Assembly (NCBI RefSeq): GCF_018873765.1
Contig: NC_057924.1
Span: 19,153,542-19,217,541 of the forward strand
From: Telopea speciosissima
Taxonomy: Eukaryota; Streptophyta; Magnoliopsida; Proteales; Proteaceae
Direction of reading: 5' to 3'
Length of the DNA stretch: 64,000 nucleotides
Position 1 is the stretch's first letter. Every line of letters begins with the position of its first letter. Position numbers and translations under genes: made by a program. A model generated the notes under the pieces. The model was not told the origin of the DNA. It saw nothing but the letters and a program-made list of their open reading frames with translations, and ran no database searches. This document shows positions 1-13,079 of the stretch, one piece after another.

Positions 1-1100
1 TCAGTAATGGGGCATAACCTATGGATTTAGAAAACCATGGATGGAAAGAGGGGATCAAGGACTACGTGAAGGTAATTTTTCACTAATTTTTCTCCGTCCC
101 TAACCTCTCTAAAACACCTCCTATTTATAGGAAAAAAATGTTCGAGGAAAGGTCTCAAAGACCCTTGGTGCATTAATGGCTAGGATAAGGAGTGATGGGC
201 TGGCTTGCGTGTGGCCAGGCTTGCTGCGCAGCCTGGGCTTGCGTGTGCCTAGGCCTGTTGGGCAAGTGGGCATGGGTGATGGGCATTGTGTGGCTTAGCC
301 TAAATGGTGGGGCTTTGTCCCCTACCGACAGTTCAGGTGGGTCGGGTCAGTCCGGGTTGATCCGGTCGGATCAATCCGGTCTGACTCAGGTCGATCAACT
401 TTTTATTTTATTTTTCTCTCTTTCTTAAAGATTCCATTTTAAGGGCCCACATTCAAATATTGATATCTTCCAATCCGTGTGGCCGATTTTGACGTGCCAC
501 ATATTTCCGCGAAGGTCTCAACCCGTACTTTTTATCCGTGTGACAGATATGGTCGGATTTTACCTAAAAATGGAACGGATATCGAGGAAAGCACATAAAT
601 GGTGTTTCACACCGATCAAGGTCCAAATGATACCAAAATTACATGAAATTTTACGTGTAAGCACAATATGACCAAATAAAGTTATCCAAATGATTTCAGG
701 TCACATCGGGTGGCTCGGGTACCAAGAACCATACCAGGGGCAAAATGATCATTTTCACAAAAGTTACCCGATTTGGCTGAAACTTTACGTGAAAACTTAA
801 TATGACCAAATGAGGTCATCCAAAGTATTTTGGACTAAATCGGGTGGTCCAGATACCGAGAACCGTGCCAGGGGCAAAACGGTCATTTTCATGAAAGGTG
901 TTGGATTTGGGTGAAACTTCAAATGTGAACTTAAAATGGTTAAATACGGCTATGTTAAGGGTTTAGGCTCTATTTGGGACAGTTTGGTTACAAAAAGTGG
1001 GGTAGGGGTAATTTGGTAATTCTTGCCATTCAGTCACCACACGAGTTACGTCCTTAACCATTTGCCAAGACATACTTCCAAGGTGTCAAAATGTGGTGTC
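1..1100. repeat. LTR-retrotransposon-like debris with 134-bp degenerate direct repeats
   Basis: No gene is seen. From about 640 to 940 a unit containing 'accgagaacc..gccaggggcaaaa' and 'atgaccaaat' recurs with a spacing of 134 bases (for example 669 against 803, and 721 against 855), with a third partial copy near 905-950. Tandem degenerate blocks of this sort are common in plant LTRs. The short open frames here lack recognisable domains. Assignment to an LTR is inference; no terminal repeat or primer site was found. Confidence 0.4.
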
Positions 1101-1205
1101 TACACCGTCATCGTTCCGGATTTGCAATCCTATCTGGAGCCATCTTCAGCCCTGGCCCTACAATCGCCCCTGCTACCCCACCCCAGATCCAGAAGCGGCA
1201 GTTGT

Positions 1206-1236
1206 GGATCTCTCTCTCTCTCTCTCTCCCCCCCCC
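1206..1236. repeat. CT microsatellite and C run
   Basis: A (CT)n tract runs directly into a run of C. The gene-free stretch around it (1100-2090) has only short open frames without domains, and an imperfect palindrome at about 1903-1967 with arms built on 'ggtcatttcac'/'gtgaaatgacc'. Confidence 0.8.
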
Positions 1237-2098
1237 TAAGACACAAAATAGGCAAAGTGAGTGATTTGCTCTCTCGCTTTCTCCTCACTTTTCTTAAAAG
1301 TTTTTTGTTCGCAGTTCAACTTTCCTCCTCTATGGAAGGGTTGATTGCTTGGTAATCATCCCCCCAAAGAGTCTCAGGGACCCCTGATTTTACATAAAAG
1401 CTTCTACTTATAGGTTACTGTTATAGTACGCTTTGGAGCTTTTGAGGAACAAAGTTATCATCTTCCCCACTCTCATCATTTTCGTTAGCTGATCTCATTC
1501 CCTTAACCACCACTGATCTTTCTAACACTCTCTCTCTGGGACAAGATCAGACAGTGAATTGGTTTCCTTTCTGAATTCTGATCCAAAATTTGTTTTTCAA
1601 TTTCGGGTTTTAATGCCATTACCGGTTTAATCGCCTAATGTCTATCAGCTATAAAAATGAAAAAAAAGATAGAATCACAGATTTTATTGAGCTGCAGGTC
1701 TGGATGATACGTTGAGTTGCAGGGCGGGCTTGCACAGAACCATTGGGCGGGATTACAGGGGCAAGAGGGATTGTAGGAAGAAGAAGAAGGGGGAAGGGGA
1801 AGTGCGGTGCTGGTGGGGTGCTACAGGGGGTTGGGGCGTGTGGGCGTAGGGGCATGGCGGGAGCTGAACGGTCCAGCACTCGAAAACCACCCCAAAAACA
1901 AAGGGGGTTGGTCATTTCACATGTGGGGCCCAGGTGGGACCCACCAGTGAAATGACCACCCCACCCCTGTTTTTACTATCTTTTAGCTGGTTTGGATGCT
2001 CCAGCTCCCGCCACGACTGGACAGAATCCTTTTCCGATTGGGATGGTTTGCTGAAGATGAAGAAGAAGAGCATATGGTCAAGGAGGTGGGGGTAAAAC

Positions 2099-2335
2099 TA
2101 TGGTTTTAGTGCACGGTATCGGAATAGATATCAATAACCTGCAAAACCGATATGATACCGCTACGGTATCGGCCTATATCGAACAAAATTTCCCCTGAAT
2201 CTCCTTAAAAATGAGTTTTTTGACCATTTTACCCCTTGTCCGTACCGTGCTATCGATACGATATCAGCACGGTATTGGTATTAGTAACTAGCAAAACTGG
2301 TATGGGGCAATACGATACCGATACTTAGAACCATG
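2099..2335. mobile_element. hAT-like MITE, CATGG family
   Basis: A 237-bp element with terminal inverted repeats of the form TATGGTTTTAG / CTTAGAACCATG, full of 'tatcgg/gatacc' words. It is flanked by an imperfect 8-bp duplication, ggtaaaac (2091-2098) and gataaaac (2336-2343). Related copies lie at 16560-16985, 23223-23463, 26830-27116 and 39726-39966. The 8-bp target-site size points to the hAT superfamily; no transposase is present. Confidence 0.7.
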
Positions 2336-3387
2336 GATAAAACTATCAAAAAAGCCTTTAGTCGAGAAACCAACCCCGTTGTGGGTAGTTTTATAAACCC
2401 AAACCCAAGCAGTGTATTTTTGTTAACTTAAACAATGAGGGGATAGACTGGATAGTGTTGTAAGAATAAAGCTGATTTTGTCTAATCCTATAATTCCGTC
2501 CCAAAAAAAATCGTATAGATTGAAGCATTCCACTCTGCTCAACCTTGATCTTAGAAAATGTATAAATTTATATGGATTTGTCCATTTTTTTTAAAATGAA
2601 TATCAATTTATTGCAAAGAAACTACAAAAAGAAAGGGAGGAAGGAATTTCCAAAATGTATACATGTGACTCATATTGTACATGTAGAATGATACATGGTT
2701 ATGTTACCAAAAACAAAAAAAGAATGATACATGATTAGGATAACCAACCCCTAATCAATAGGGGGTTATGTGTTGGATGACCTTTCAAGGACTAGGGATA
2801 CATCCTGATGTGTTGCAATAGCATCTTATCAAAGACTTAATTATATCATATATTGTTTGTGTATACTTGCATGCCTCCATCTTTCATTGAGCTTAGTGAA
2901 ACTCACACTACATCACACTACGTGTGTGCTCCTTTTAGTTGTTGATGCAGATGATGTTGTGTTGACAAGTGTGGATGCCTCATCCTATGCTGATGTTGGT
3001 GAAATGGATTGGTGGAGCACATATGCTATGGAACATGATTTGGGTTGTGCCTGCGATGGTTGTGCTTACAATGAGCAGTGATTGAGGACTCAACATCCCC
3101 ATTCTCTTTTTGATTAGTTTGGCGATATTGGATATTGTACAAATGATATATTTAATATGTTTTGGTATGTTCTGGACAACAAGAATAAAACACAGTTATA
3201 ATAACTATCATTTTAGATTTCTGGTTACCTAAATTATTTATATATTATATTCCACTGCTCTGATTACTACTGTTTGAGTATGGATTGTGACATTAAAGAT
3301 ACTGTATCAGAGATCCCGACAGGCTGAGTAGGATGATGGTAAGCATCTTAGTCACATCTCCTAGGTTGTACGGAGCGGGGTGTGACA
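2336..3387 (+). repeat. Probable LTR fragment ending in a TGTGACA terminus
   Basis: No gene is seen. The stretch ends in 'ggggtgtgaca' at 3387, a typical 3' end of plant Ty3/Gypsy-type LTRs. A 74-residue open frame at 2857-3081 has no recognisable domain. A matching 5' terminus and a target-site duplication were not found, so this is a low-confidence call. Confidence 0.3.
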
Positions 3388-3457
3388 ATATGACTCATAT
3401 TTTGAGTTAATATTAGAATCAAAATTAAACGTTACATACATATATCCAAGTAGTGCT

Positions 3458-5557
3458 TTATTGTTTCTGCGTGAGCTGCAGAATGTTTAGTGGAGTACAC
3501 TGGGTAGTACCAAAGAAGCAACCAATCGCTAGCAACAAGCTTGTCTGTTGTGATGGATGTCCATCCCAGTAGATATTTGAAGTCCTATTTAGGCAAGGTG
3601 TGACATCTTTTTGGCATGAATAAGCTGAATAGTCTATAACACAACATGGGCCTCTATCTCTGAACCCTGCAATAGTAGATTTCTAGTTAGTTATAGAATA
3701 CTAAGAGATCAATATATCAAGCATAGGAAGTCATGCATTTCAAGTTAACTTTGTTGGCAATATCTGACCATATTTATAAGGGTTTTGGCTCAAGTCATAG
3801 ATGAATCCATAAAGGTCTCCTAGAACAAAAGTTGAACATTGGAGGCTCGCATTCAGTTCTTGTAACATATCAGGAAGACCTTCATTGTAGAGAGATACTA
3901 TTTGATTTACATCCTCAGCACATCCACTTGTAAGGTTTTTGACGTATAATTCTGGTGGTAAACACCCAACAGCAATGATATTGAATACCACAAACTTCCT
4001 GGCTCCCAAATTATAAAGATCCTGCAGTTTAATTGTATTAGTCACAAGTGATCGAGATCAATATATGTGATCAGATCAAAGAAGTTAAGATTAGTTTCGA
4101 GGGTTGATGATGACTTTAGCTGTGTTTGGTATGCATTCTTAGTATAGATTCTGGGTCTAAAACGCATTCTGAAGCCATATTTTTCTTTATTTTCTCGTTT
4201 CAGAATATGTTCTAGATCAAGAATCTAGTTTGAGAAATCATATTTTTCTTTATTTTCTTGTTTCAGAATGCTTTCTAGATCAAGAATCTAGTCCAAGAAT
4301 ACATACCAAACACAACCTTTATGTCAGTGTACCTGTAAATTTTGTTTGATTTTTTTCAAGAGGATGCCGGAAAATTGCACTGGGTTGTATAGGTAACTAC
4401 TATTGTAATATGCAGGTTGGAGATAGTTTGCGAGATAGTCATTGGTGCCCATCTCTACCACAAAAACAGACTTGGATAAGTACTGTGAAAGCTCATGTTT
4501 GGTTTTAAAGTTCTTTGGCAAGTAATGGTTAACAGTCTCTTGGAAAAACTCAATCTGTTTCTTCAACGGTAAATTCACTCCCTGCATGATAAACCCATAT
4601 GTATGGTAAGATTTTGTTAACGCAAACATCAAGAAACAAAACAAATTTAAGCAAAAATGACACAGAGATTCAACGTGGTTCACACATTAATTTGATGTGC
4701 TACATCCACGGGCGAAGCTGAAGATGATTCACCATGATGGAAGAAAATACAATAGAGATCTCTCAAGAACACCCAAAACTCGCAACAAGAACTCTCCCTA
4801 GAAAACCCTAATATGATAAAAAAATGCCCAAATCACTCCTCTCTTGCTTACACAACAAGACAATAAAACAAACAAATACCCCTCCAAGTCGGGTCGCCAC
4901 AACAAAAAAAAAAAAAATCTCTTTCGGGTTGCCACAAAAAAATGTCGAAACATGTACAAGAATTCAAGACACACCTAACAGATAAATTCTAAAATTTCTT
5001 CGTATCTCTAAGCTTTACTGCAGTAAATAACATTCAAAGATTTTTCTAAAATTTTAGATAAAGAATTGAACTAACTCTTCTTTTTCCTGATTCTTGGAGG
5101 ATTCCAGCTGATCCTGATGCATAATTAATTCCAGTAATTGTTTTACTCTTATCTGATTTTGAAAGACCCAAGTATGGAGGAACAAAGGGTAACCCAAGAT
5201 ATTGAGCTGCAGGCAATCAAAGGAAAGAAAGTTTATTCTATAGTGAAAGGAAGGCAAAGTACTTTACTTTAAAATCATTATAGCTACTTCTATTCCAACC
5301 TTACTTCCGCACTTACCTAAAAAATCTGCAAAAGTGTTGCCATTAGTGAATCTTCCTGTTGGACCAGCTGCAAAGTCTATGCCATATGGTTTGTAATTTG
5401 CTTTTACAGTTGTATTAAGGAAATTATTATTTCCACTATCTACAAGAGAATCTCCAAATACGTATAAGGCAGGGGCAAGGGGGCTTGAGCAGTTTGCCAA
5501 GAAGAACAGAGGAAATAAGCAAAGTGAGCGTAGGAACAAGGGAAAGGTGTTAGCCAT
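3458..5557 (-). CDS. GDSL esterase/lipase, five exons, probably secreted
   Basis: Exons on the minus strand are 5557-5317, 5206-5076, 4581-4333, 4021-3769 and 3666-3458. Lengths 241+131+249+253+209 sum to 1083, giving 360 residues, the usual family size. All introns are GT-AG. A hydrophobic N-terminus (residues 1-24) suggests a signal peptide. Block I is [12 protein letters not shown] with nucleophile Ser37; the Gly-x-Asn-Asp oxyanion block is GTND at 169-172. The family hydrolyses ester bonds of lipids and cell-wall acyl groups, usually outside the cell; the substrate here is unknown. Odd point: the C-terminal catalytic motif, normally Asp-x-x-His, reads W-D-G-H-P-S at 325-330, one residue short (Asp326, His328), as if one CAT codon had been lost. 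The gene may therefore be impaired. Introns 2 and 3 carry repeat insertions. Confidence 0.88.
4121..4316. mobile_element. MITE in GDSL intron 3
   Basis: Termini read TGTGTTTGGTATGCATTCTT on the left and its near-exact inverse (aagaatacataccaaacaca) on the right. The interior is a duplicated unit of about 64 bases ('tctagatcaagaatctagt' twice). A target duplication is unclear; only CTTTA recurs on both sides. Likely a small DNA-transposon derivative. Confidence 0.6.
4630..4990. repeat. Dispersed insertion in GDSL intron 2
   Basis: This piece of the 494-bp intron contains 'attcaacgtggttcacac' and 'ctacatccacgggcgaag', words typical of small LTR/TRIM-type plant repeats, followed by A-rich sequence. 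Boundaries are approximate and the class is inference. Confidence 0.3.
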
Positions 5558-5598
5558 GTTTTCTTGAATTTATTCTGTCATAGTGACTTGCCAAATGA

Positions 5599-5608
5599 AT
5601 TTTATAGG
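5599..5608 (-). promoter_or_regulatory. TATA box of the GDSL gene
   Basis: The minus strand reads CCTATAAAAT about 42 bases upstream of the ATG at 5557, implying a very short 5' leader. Placed by match and position only. Confidence 0.5.
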
Positions 5609-5789
5609 AAGAAGGAAAGAAACTCTAATTGATTATATTTCTGTAATGAATTATTAGTATCCAATTGAGTTTAATGACTTGTGTTGACAGTTCAACGTAG
5701 AAAATAGAGGCCTGGAACATCTGTGTTCACATTTCTGTTCGACATAGTAGTAGCCTACTGATCACGGCTGTTAAAAGAAAAAGTTGGAC

Positions 5790-8700
5790 TGGTGTGTCTT
5801 TTACGGATTTGTGGTCAGTCTATAAGGAAACATAGCTTTGGCTTGGATCCACATAATTTGACTCTTCTTCTCTGTTATCTTCCTTTGCTTGGTACAGGTT
5901 CAGGGTCTGCTACTATTGGCTCTCTTGCCTCCCACTCGGCCCCCACGCATGTTACATTAGGGGATAAACCCCTTTTGTTTGGTTTCTCTTTGGGCCTCCC
6001 CAAACCTTCCAAGGAAGACTTTGGGATCCTATTGGAGTTTCGGGCATCACTTGGTTGGAGCACGAGAATTTGCCATGATGAATTAAACTGCCTGTCTTAC
6101 CTTGGAAATGAAACACCCAGTAAGACCCTACTTGTCAGTTTTTTTCGAGCAAGCAATCACTCCACCTCTCTGTGTTAATTTCACGGGGCTGTAGGCTCCT
6201 TTGGACTTTAGTAAGGAAGATATGGATAACAATCTCTTGGCCCCAACCGGGTCATCTGTGATGGAATTGGACTGTACCAATTCGGTTATTGCTGATTCTG
6301 ATCCCAATAGTTGTATTGAGCCCGAGACTGTGATCATGAACCTTGAAACTACTCCTGTTGACATCCCTGGGAGGGATCTAATGGATTTGGGAACGGTTCA
6401 AAACAATAACTTGACTCTTATTTCTGATCCTGCTGGGGGAGGTGATGAGGCATAAAACACCCCACCTATCAGAGGCTGCCACATGGCCGACCCGACCTCA
6501 GTCCGAGGACCGAGTTAGGCCGAGCAGAAAACCGGGCCGACCCCATCTCCGATAAGTCACCTGACAGAACCAGACTCGCGCAAGCTAGCCAGTGGCTGAG
6601 GCCGAGCTCATACAGGTCAGCCATAGACTCCTGGCCGAGCTTACGGCCGAGACCAACCTCTCGGGTCGACCTCCCTTGCCGACCCCATGGGCCGAGCCCT
6701 CCTCCGCTGAAGCTGCCATAGCACCCCACCGGGGATCTCCGGGCCACGTCAGCGCATCCCGAGAATCACGGGATAAGGATCGAGCCACGATCTCCGCGCA
6801 ACACGGAATCACACTCTACATGGACTCTTACCTTAATAAGAGCCCGACCCCGAAAATAGCTCTCCACTCCGCTCTACGCAAGAGAACCTTCTGAAAGAAA
6901 GACTCCTACCATACTAGGACTCTCCCAACCGCCTCATCTCATCCTCACTCTATAAATACCCAAGTATGGAGCACCATTCCTCATCTGGCTTTTACTAGGC
7001 AGTTACGCTGTTGCATTGGAGACCTGACTTGAGCATCGGAGAGTCCTAGGCCGGAGCCACACCGGCTCTCTTGTGCTCATCGCTTGGTTTTTGCAGGCTC
7101 ATCCGTGGACGAACCGGGCATCGGAGGTTTTCACCCGCAACAGGAGGTGATCACTTGGGGGAGAGTAAAGTGGAAGACAATATTGTTGTTTCATCTACTG
7201 GGCTTAAGCTGCCTTCGGCTTCCCCTGTTGAAGATTTTCTGATTTCCTCTGTTTTGTTGGATGATTCTCCTGGATTGGATTTTTCTGATCTTTTTACGGC
7301 TCAGGTGAATGCACCAAGGTCGGTGGGGATGAAATCTGTGGACCCCCCCTATGCCTATGGATTCTAATCATCTGGATTTTAACCCTTATTATGGACTCAC
7401 CTCTAATCCCATTTCGTGCACCGGTTCTTCGGCTGAACCTGAGGTGGTGATGAGGGATTGGCCTACCTACCCGAATCCCAAAAAGAAAAAGTTGTTTCCA
7501 CCTTTCTCCCTTTCCTCATTCGAGTCCAAAATTTCCTCTTTCAAATTTTTGTTCGAATTCTCTCTCGCGGCTTCCCACCTTCCTTTCACTTGTCAGAGAG
7601 TTCATTAACTTCTTTTGAAGATGGAAACAACTTTGAAGGATCTGGTGTTCCCTCCAATGACGGCATCGCAAGTAAACTTGTACCTGGCATGGCGGGGCAT
7701 GTCCGCACTTCTAACCTGGTATTTTCCTTCTCGACTTACCAAAACTTCTTTGATTACTTTTTGGTGTTCTTTGTTATTTTGCTGACAGTTGCTTTTTGTA
7801 TTCTAAATCTGAACAATTGTTCTTTACGCCGTTCCTTTCATCCCTGTAGGAAATTTTAATATTTGATGTACCCCATTTTATTTGTTAGTCTATCTGTTTG
7901 TCTTTACTGTTATATGACAATGTTATTTCTCTCTTGGAATGTCAAAGGTTTTAATAATAACTTCACTCGTAAATGTTTCTCTCTCCATATTAATAAATTC
8001 AAGCCTGATATTATATTTCTTTGCGAGACCAAATGTGTGGATCATGCTAGTATTAAGCTTAATTCCTTATGACGGATTACAAATCCATTAGTTTTTTAAA
8101 CAGCTGTGGGAGTAGGGGGGAAATGGAGGACTTCGGGTCTTGACAAAATATGAGGGCCTGATTTCCGATTCGATCACTGCCACCAATTTTATTGGAATAA
8201 AAATCAGATATTTGGGGGAATTTTATTTCTGGCTGATATGTATCTATGGGCCACCCCAACCTAGTGCCCGCAGTCACTGTTGGGAGGAAGTCTCAAGTTT
8301 TATTTCCTCAGTTGATTGCATGTTTTGCATTATGGGTGATTTCAATGAGATTCTCGACCCTTCTGAGAAGCTGGGGGGGGGAATCCATTTCATCCTTCTC
8401 CTTCAACTGGGAAACTAAAAGATTTGATTGCCGCACATGCTCTGGAAGAAATCGGCTTTCTTGGATCTAAATTCACATGGTCCAACAAACAGAAACCCCT
8501 TAAACTAATTAAGGAATGCCTTGACAGGGCCCTGGCTTCCCCAGATTGGCATGAATGCTTTCCCCAAGCGTCCATTTCCAAACTTTCACTGGTTGGATCA
8601 AACCATAATCCAATCCTTCTCTCCACCACTGGGTTGAGGCCTAGCTACAAAAAAGTGTTTCACTTCCAAGAGGCTTGGACCCATCATCCAAAATTCTCAG

Positions 8701-11700
8701 TTTTTTGTTCTAATACCTGGAACCAGGTTCAAGGAGAATCCTTGGTGGTTAAACTCAATACCCTCTTAAATAAATTAAGATGTTGGAACCGGCAGGTATT
8801 CGGTCATGTGGCCACTCTCAAAGGCCAATTAACCCACTCGGCCTTAATACTTTCGGACTTCAAATCACCAAATGATGAAGAATTGGGGAAAATTAATAAT
8901 CATCTTAGGTGGATCTTTGATGCTGAGGAAGTTTTTTGGCTCCAAAAATTAAGACACATGTATATCAAGGACGGGGATCGCAACACTAGATACTACCATT
9001 TGATGGCAAAATCAAACATAAGGAAAAGAAGAATTGAGTATATTCGAGATGAGAGTGGGAAAAAAATTGCAGGACCCAAAACAAATGGCCAAGCTCTTCA
9101 CTGAGCATCTTAAGGATGTATTCACTACTTCTAATCCTTTGGATGCAGAATTCATAGAATGTTTATTTCCACATATCACAACTCCTGAGGATCTGGAATC
9201 TCTATGTCATCCTCTTTCACTTAGAGAAATCAGGAAAGTGGTTTTCTCTTTAGGTCCCCATAAAGCACCAGGTATGGATAGGTTTCAAGCATGTTTTTAT
9301 CAAAAATTGTGGGATTTGGTAAGGCCTAACCTACTTTCATTTTCCACTCAATTTTTTAATTCCTTTCTACCCCCCCAACACTAATCATACCCTTATTTGT
9401 CTGATCCCTAAATCCGATTCAAGGGATAAGGTAGGAGACTTCAGACCTATTAGCCTGTGCAATGTATCCTATAAAATTTTATCCAAACTGATGGCTAACA
9501 GGTTAAAAGGTTTTTTAAACAAAATCATATCCTCTTTTCAAGCTACTTTTGTTCCTAGAAGACAAATCACTGACAATATTGTTATGGCACAAGAAATATT
9601 TTACTACATGAAACAAACGAGAGATAAGACGGGATATGTGGCTATAAAGATTGACATGTCCAAGGCTTACGACAGGATCGAGTGGGACCTTATCTCTTCC
9701 TTGTTTAAATTCCTTGGGTTCGGAGAACATTGGAGTAATTTAATTTCGATACTCATGACCACTTCTTCCTTTTCTATTAAATTAGATGGTAGTCCGTTTG
9801 AATTCTTTAGGGGGTCCAGAGGAATCCGACAAGGCTGCCCTCTGAGCCCTTATCTTTTCATCATTGCAATGGAAGTCTTGTCAAGGCTTTTTCTAACTTA
9901 TAGGGACCTTAATTTATTTAAGGGAATCAAGGTGGCCAAATCTGCACCAGAAATCTCTCACCTCCTATTTGCAGATGATTTGTTTATTTTTTGTCGGGCC
10001 TCTCCAGAGGATCTTCTTATTATCAAGGCAATTCTTGACCTTTTCTCTAATCTTTCTGGCCAGAAAATTAACCTCTCAAAGAGTGGTATCCACTTCAGTC
10101 GAAATGTGTCTGAGGTGGACAAATCGGCCCTTTGCTCCCTTGTTGGCATCCAGGAAATGAATAACAATGCTTTGTATTTAGGAATGCACCTCTTCCATGG
10201 AAGATCCAAAATTAGTGTTTTTAATAGAACGGTGGAGAGGATGAAAAATAAGCTGTGCTCCTGGAAAACAAAATTTTTGTCCTTTGCTGGCCATAGGCTT
10301 TTAGTCTAGTCTGTCCTGGCCTCAACCCCAGCTTATCTAATGAATTGTTTCCTGCTCCCCCACAAAATCTGCCGGTCAATTGATTCCATTTGTCGTAATT
10401 TCTGGATGGGTAATACGGAGAACAAAAGAAAAGCCACTTTAATCTCTTGGGATAAATTGTGCACTTCTCTGCACCAAGGGGGCTCGGGCTTTAGGAAGGC
10501 AATAGGGCTCTCCTTATGAAACTGGGGTGGAGATTATTGTCTGAACCCTCCATGTTATGGGCTAGACTTTTAAAGGCTAAATATTTTCCATCTTCCTCCC
10601 CAAAATCAAAAAGAAAAGGGAGGATCGTGGACTTAGAATAGCATCACCCAGGTCATCCCTGCTCTCCAAGAAAAATTGGAAATGGGAGGTCCACTTTTTT
10701 CTGGACCGATCCCTGGATCCCTTCTTACAGAGGTACTCTCCTTCCCTCTATACAAAATATGGATTTGCGAAATGCCAAAGTTGCTGATTTTACGCTAAAC
10801 TCTAGATGGAATACACATTTCATAAATGCTACTATTCCTTTGCATGTGTCTTCTCATGTTCACAAAATATTACTAACTCCTGATGAAGACAGGTGATGGT
10901 GCACACTTGCCAGAATGGATTATTTAGCACAAAATAGCTGCTCAATCGCTAAATTCAATTGTGTTTGCTAGTAATCCTATTAGATCCACATAGTGGAAAT
11001 TTTTTTTGGAATTTAAAAATTCACCCTAAATTCCAAATATTTTTCTGGTGACTGTTAAATGGAGGTCTCCCAAGCAAGGTGGTCCTATCAAAATGAACCA
11101 AGATGGATACAGCCCGTGTTTTTTATGGACATGGTGTGGAATCTTACTGGCACCTGTTCCTATTATGTGATTGGACCAAAAATAATATGCGTTGCGGGAC
11201 CATTGGGACTGAGAACTGAAAGTTTAAGAAGTTCTTCCCTGGAAAACTACTGCATTACTACTTTGGTTAATCGATCTCTAGATAAGAACTCTTTAAACTG
11301 ATTCTTTAGGGTATTCATTATTATGTGTTACTTCATTTGGACCATGCGAAACAGGGCGGTAATAGGAAGGGAAAAACCCAATCCAAGTTGGATTATAGGA
11401 CAAACAACCCGCTAGTTGGAGCTTCTGAAAATTCCCCTCCCAAACCACAACCCATGAAGTAGAGAATGATAGCACTGATCTGTTGGCATTACAATCTCTT
11501 TCCGTCCCTTATATTACTTAACCTGTCTTAATCTGTGTAGGACATCAGAATCCTCAAGTAAGCCATGCAGGATGGGCGTGCATTAGCTTGATCTACAGAA
11601 GCCTCAACTTTTGTGTAGCCGGGTTTACTAAATCTATTTGTGAATATGCCTCTGAAGTACTTAGTATAAAATATGGGCTCAAGATAGCAAGGAACAAGGG

Positions 11701-11964
11701 ATTACAGGTTAAAGAAGTTTGGTGTGCCTCTCAGGAGATAGCCGATCTCCTCCCACATCCATCAACTAAGCCGTGGCCGTGGTCTTTACTGAAGAAGTTA
11801 TTTTGTATCTTTAGGCCAAAATGTCACTTTTAGAACTAGTCCTCACCCTTTTTGCCTATTATTAGCGAGTAATCTGGCTAAAGCTGCTAGTATGTCTATT
11901 ATTAGCGAGTTATTTTGACTAGGTAGTTTTATATAAATTTCAATTTTCATCAAAAAAAAAAAAA
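5790..11964 (+). mobile_element. L1-type LINE (L1-A), decayed, with RNase H tail
   Basis: ORF2 begins near 7917 with the endonuclease start LSWNVKGFNNN and a later GDFNEI block (about 8335). The reverse transcriptase follows (9491-10309) with KIDMSKAYDRIEWD, GIRQGCPLSP and the catalytic FADD near 9972. The zinc-binding C-terminal region and an RNase H-like tail (to 11833) are degraded. The element ends in an A run at 11952-11964. ORF2 is broken by in-frame stops near 8070-8130 and by several frameshifts, some at homopolymers (G run near 8375, A run near 9060, C run near 9370), so it is dead. ORF1 (about 5790-7860) is poorly conserved and is split by the solo LTR at 6443-7142. The 5' limit is uncertain; no convincing target-site duplication was found. 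Confidence 0.85.
6443..7142 (+). mobile_element. Solo LTR inside L1-A ORF1
   Basis: A 700-bp GC-rich block starts TGATGAGG and ends CCCGCAACA, with a 5-bp duplication GGAGG on each side (6438-6442 and 7143-7147). It has a TATA-like ctctataaata near 6950. No internal gag-pol domains are present, so it is best read as a solo LTR left by recombination between two LTRs. Removing it together with one GGAGG copy rejoins the LINE ORF1 reading frame without a shift. Confidence 0.85.
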
Positions 11965-13079
11965 GAGTCAAGACTGGAGATTGATATTAGTAATTTGAGA
12001 TTAATCAAAGTATGACTTATTGGATCCCACATCAGCTGTTAGACAAAAACCATTTCCTTCATATACTTCGTACTGGTATTAAACGGTCTGGTTTCGGTTC
12101 GGTTCAACATCCAGGTAGAAACAGAAATCAAAACGGTTTTAGTAGGTTTTTTGTAATTTTTTATTCAAAGTGTCTCTTCCCCTTTTAATTTTTGGGTGCG
12201 GGTTATAAACAGAATTTGTTATCGGACTTTTTTGTCCCTAAACAAAATGTGTTTTTATTTGAATTAAAGGGCATATAAGGTAATTTCATATTAACATCTT
12301 AAATTTTGTTTTTCACTTTTCTTCTTTCTGATTCCATCTTTCCGGTGTAGTCACAATAGTAATCCCTCCTTTGGTAGTTTTTTCTAAGTACTCTTTTCCT
12401 CCATGCTCGAACGATCCTGCCACGGCAATGGCTCTTTCAATACCATGAGGGTATTCCATGGCACGATGGTGGTCGCCGTTGTCAGTGTCCGTGAGCCCCT
12501 ACCCCTTACCGTGGGGGTGGATGAAATGGCCAACCCCTCCCACCCCATGTGTCTGGGTGCAGCCTGCGCCCCGTCTGCTCCCAAGTAGAGAACATCGCCC
12601 ATTACAAAAATTAACCCATCTTAAAAAGTTTGTAAGTGATATATCGTGGGGAAATAAATCCGGTTACAATAATGTGTTGTAACCGGGTTGGTCATTAGTG
12701 TAACCAGGTTGGCAACAAACAGCTTTACCCTTAATTTTTTATTGAAATGGATATAAATTTAACATTGAATTGAATTGTTTATATGTTATATGTTTTCTTT
12801 TAATAATTGTATAGTTAGAGATGTTTATATGTTTTCAATAAGGGGAATTATTATAAAGTTATAATTGTTTATTGTTTGCTCAAAGCATAAATGACTTAAC
12901 TTACTATGTATTTATTAATTGGTTTTAAAAGGTTTATCATCGGTTTAAATGATCCGGTTCAATTTAAACCGTTTAACTAAACAGTCGCAATTTTGAAAGC
13001 AAAACCAAACAATTTATTAAAAGGTTTCATGGTTTTAGTTTATATGGTTCGGTAAATGATTTTGGTTTGGTTTTGACAC
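11965..13079. mobile_element. Possible nonautonomous DNA element, boundaries uncertain
   Basis: No gene is supported. Left (about 12072-12115) 'ttaaacggtctggtttcggttcggttc' and right (about 13040-13085) 'ggttcggtaaatgattttggtttggttttgacac' are loosely inverted, in the style of plant elements beginning GTGTCAAAACC. Open frames at 12384-12602 lack domains. Confidence 0.25.

Noticed and set aside
6469..6894. Overlapping open frames on both strands
   Set aside because: They lie wholly within the GC-rich solo LTR and show no protein similarity.
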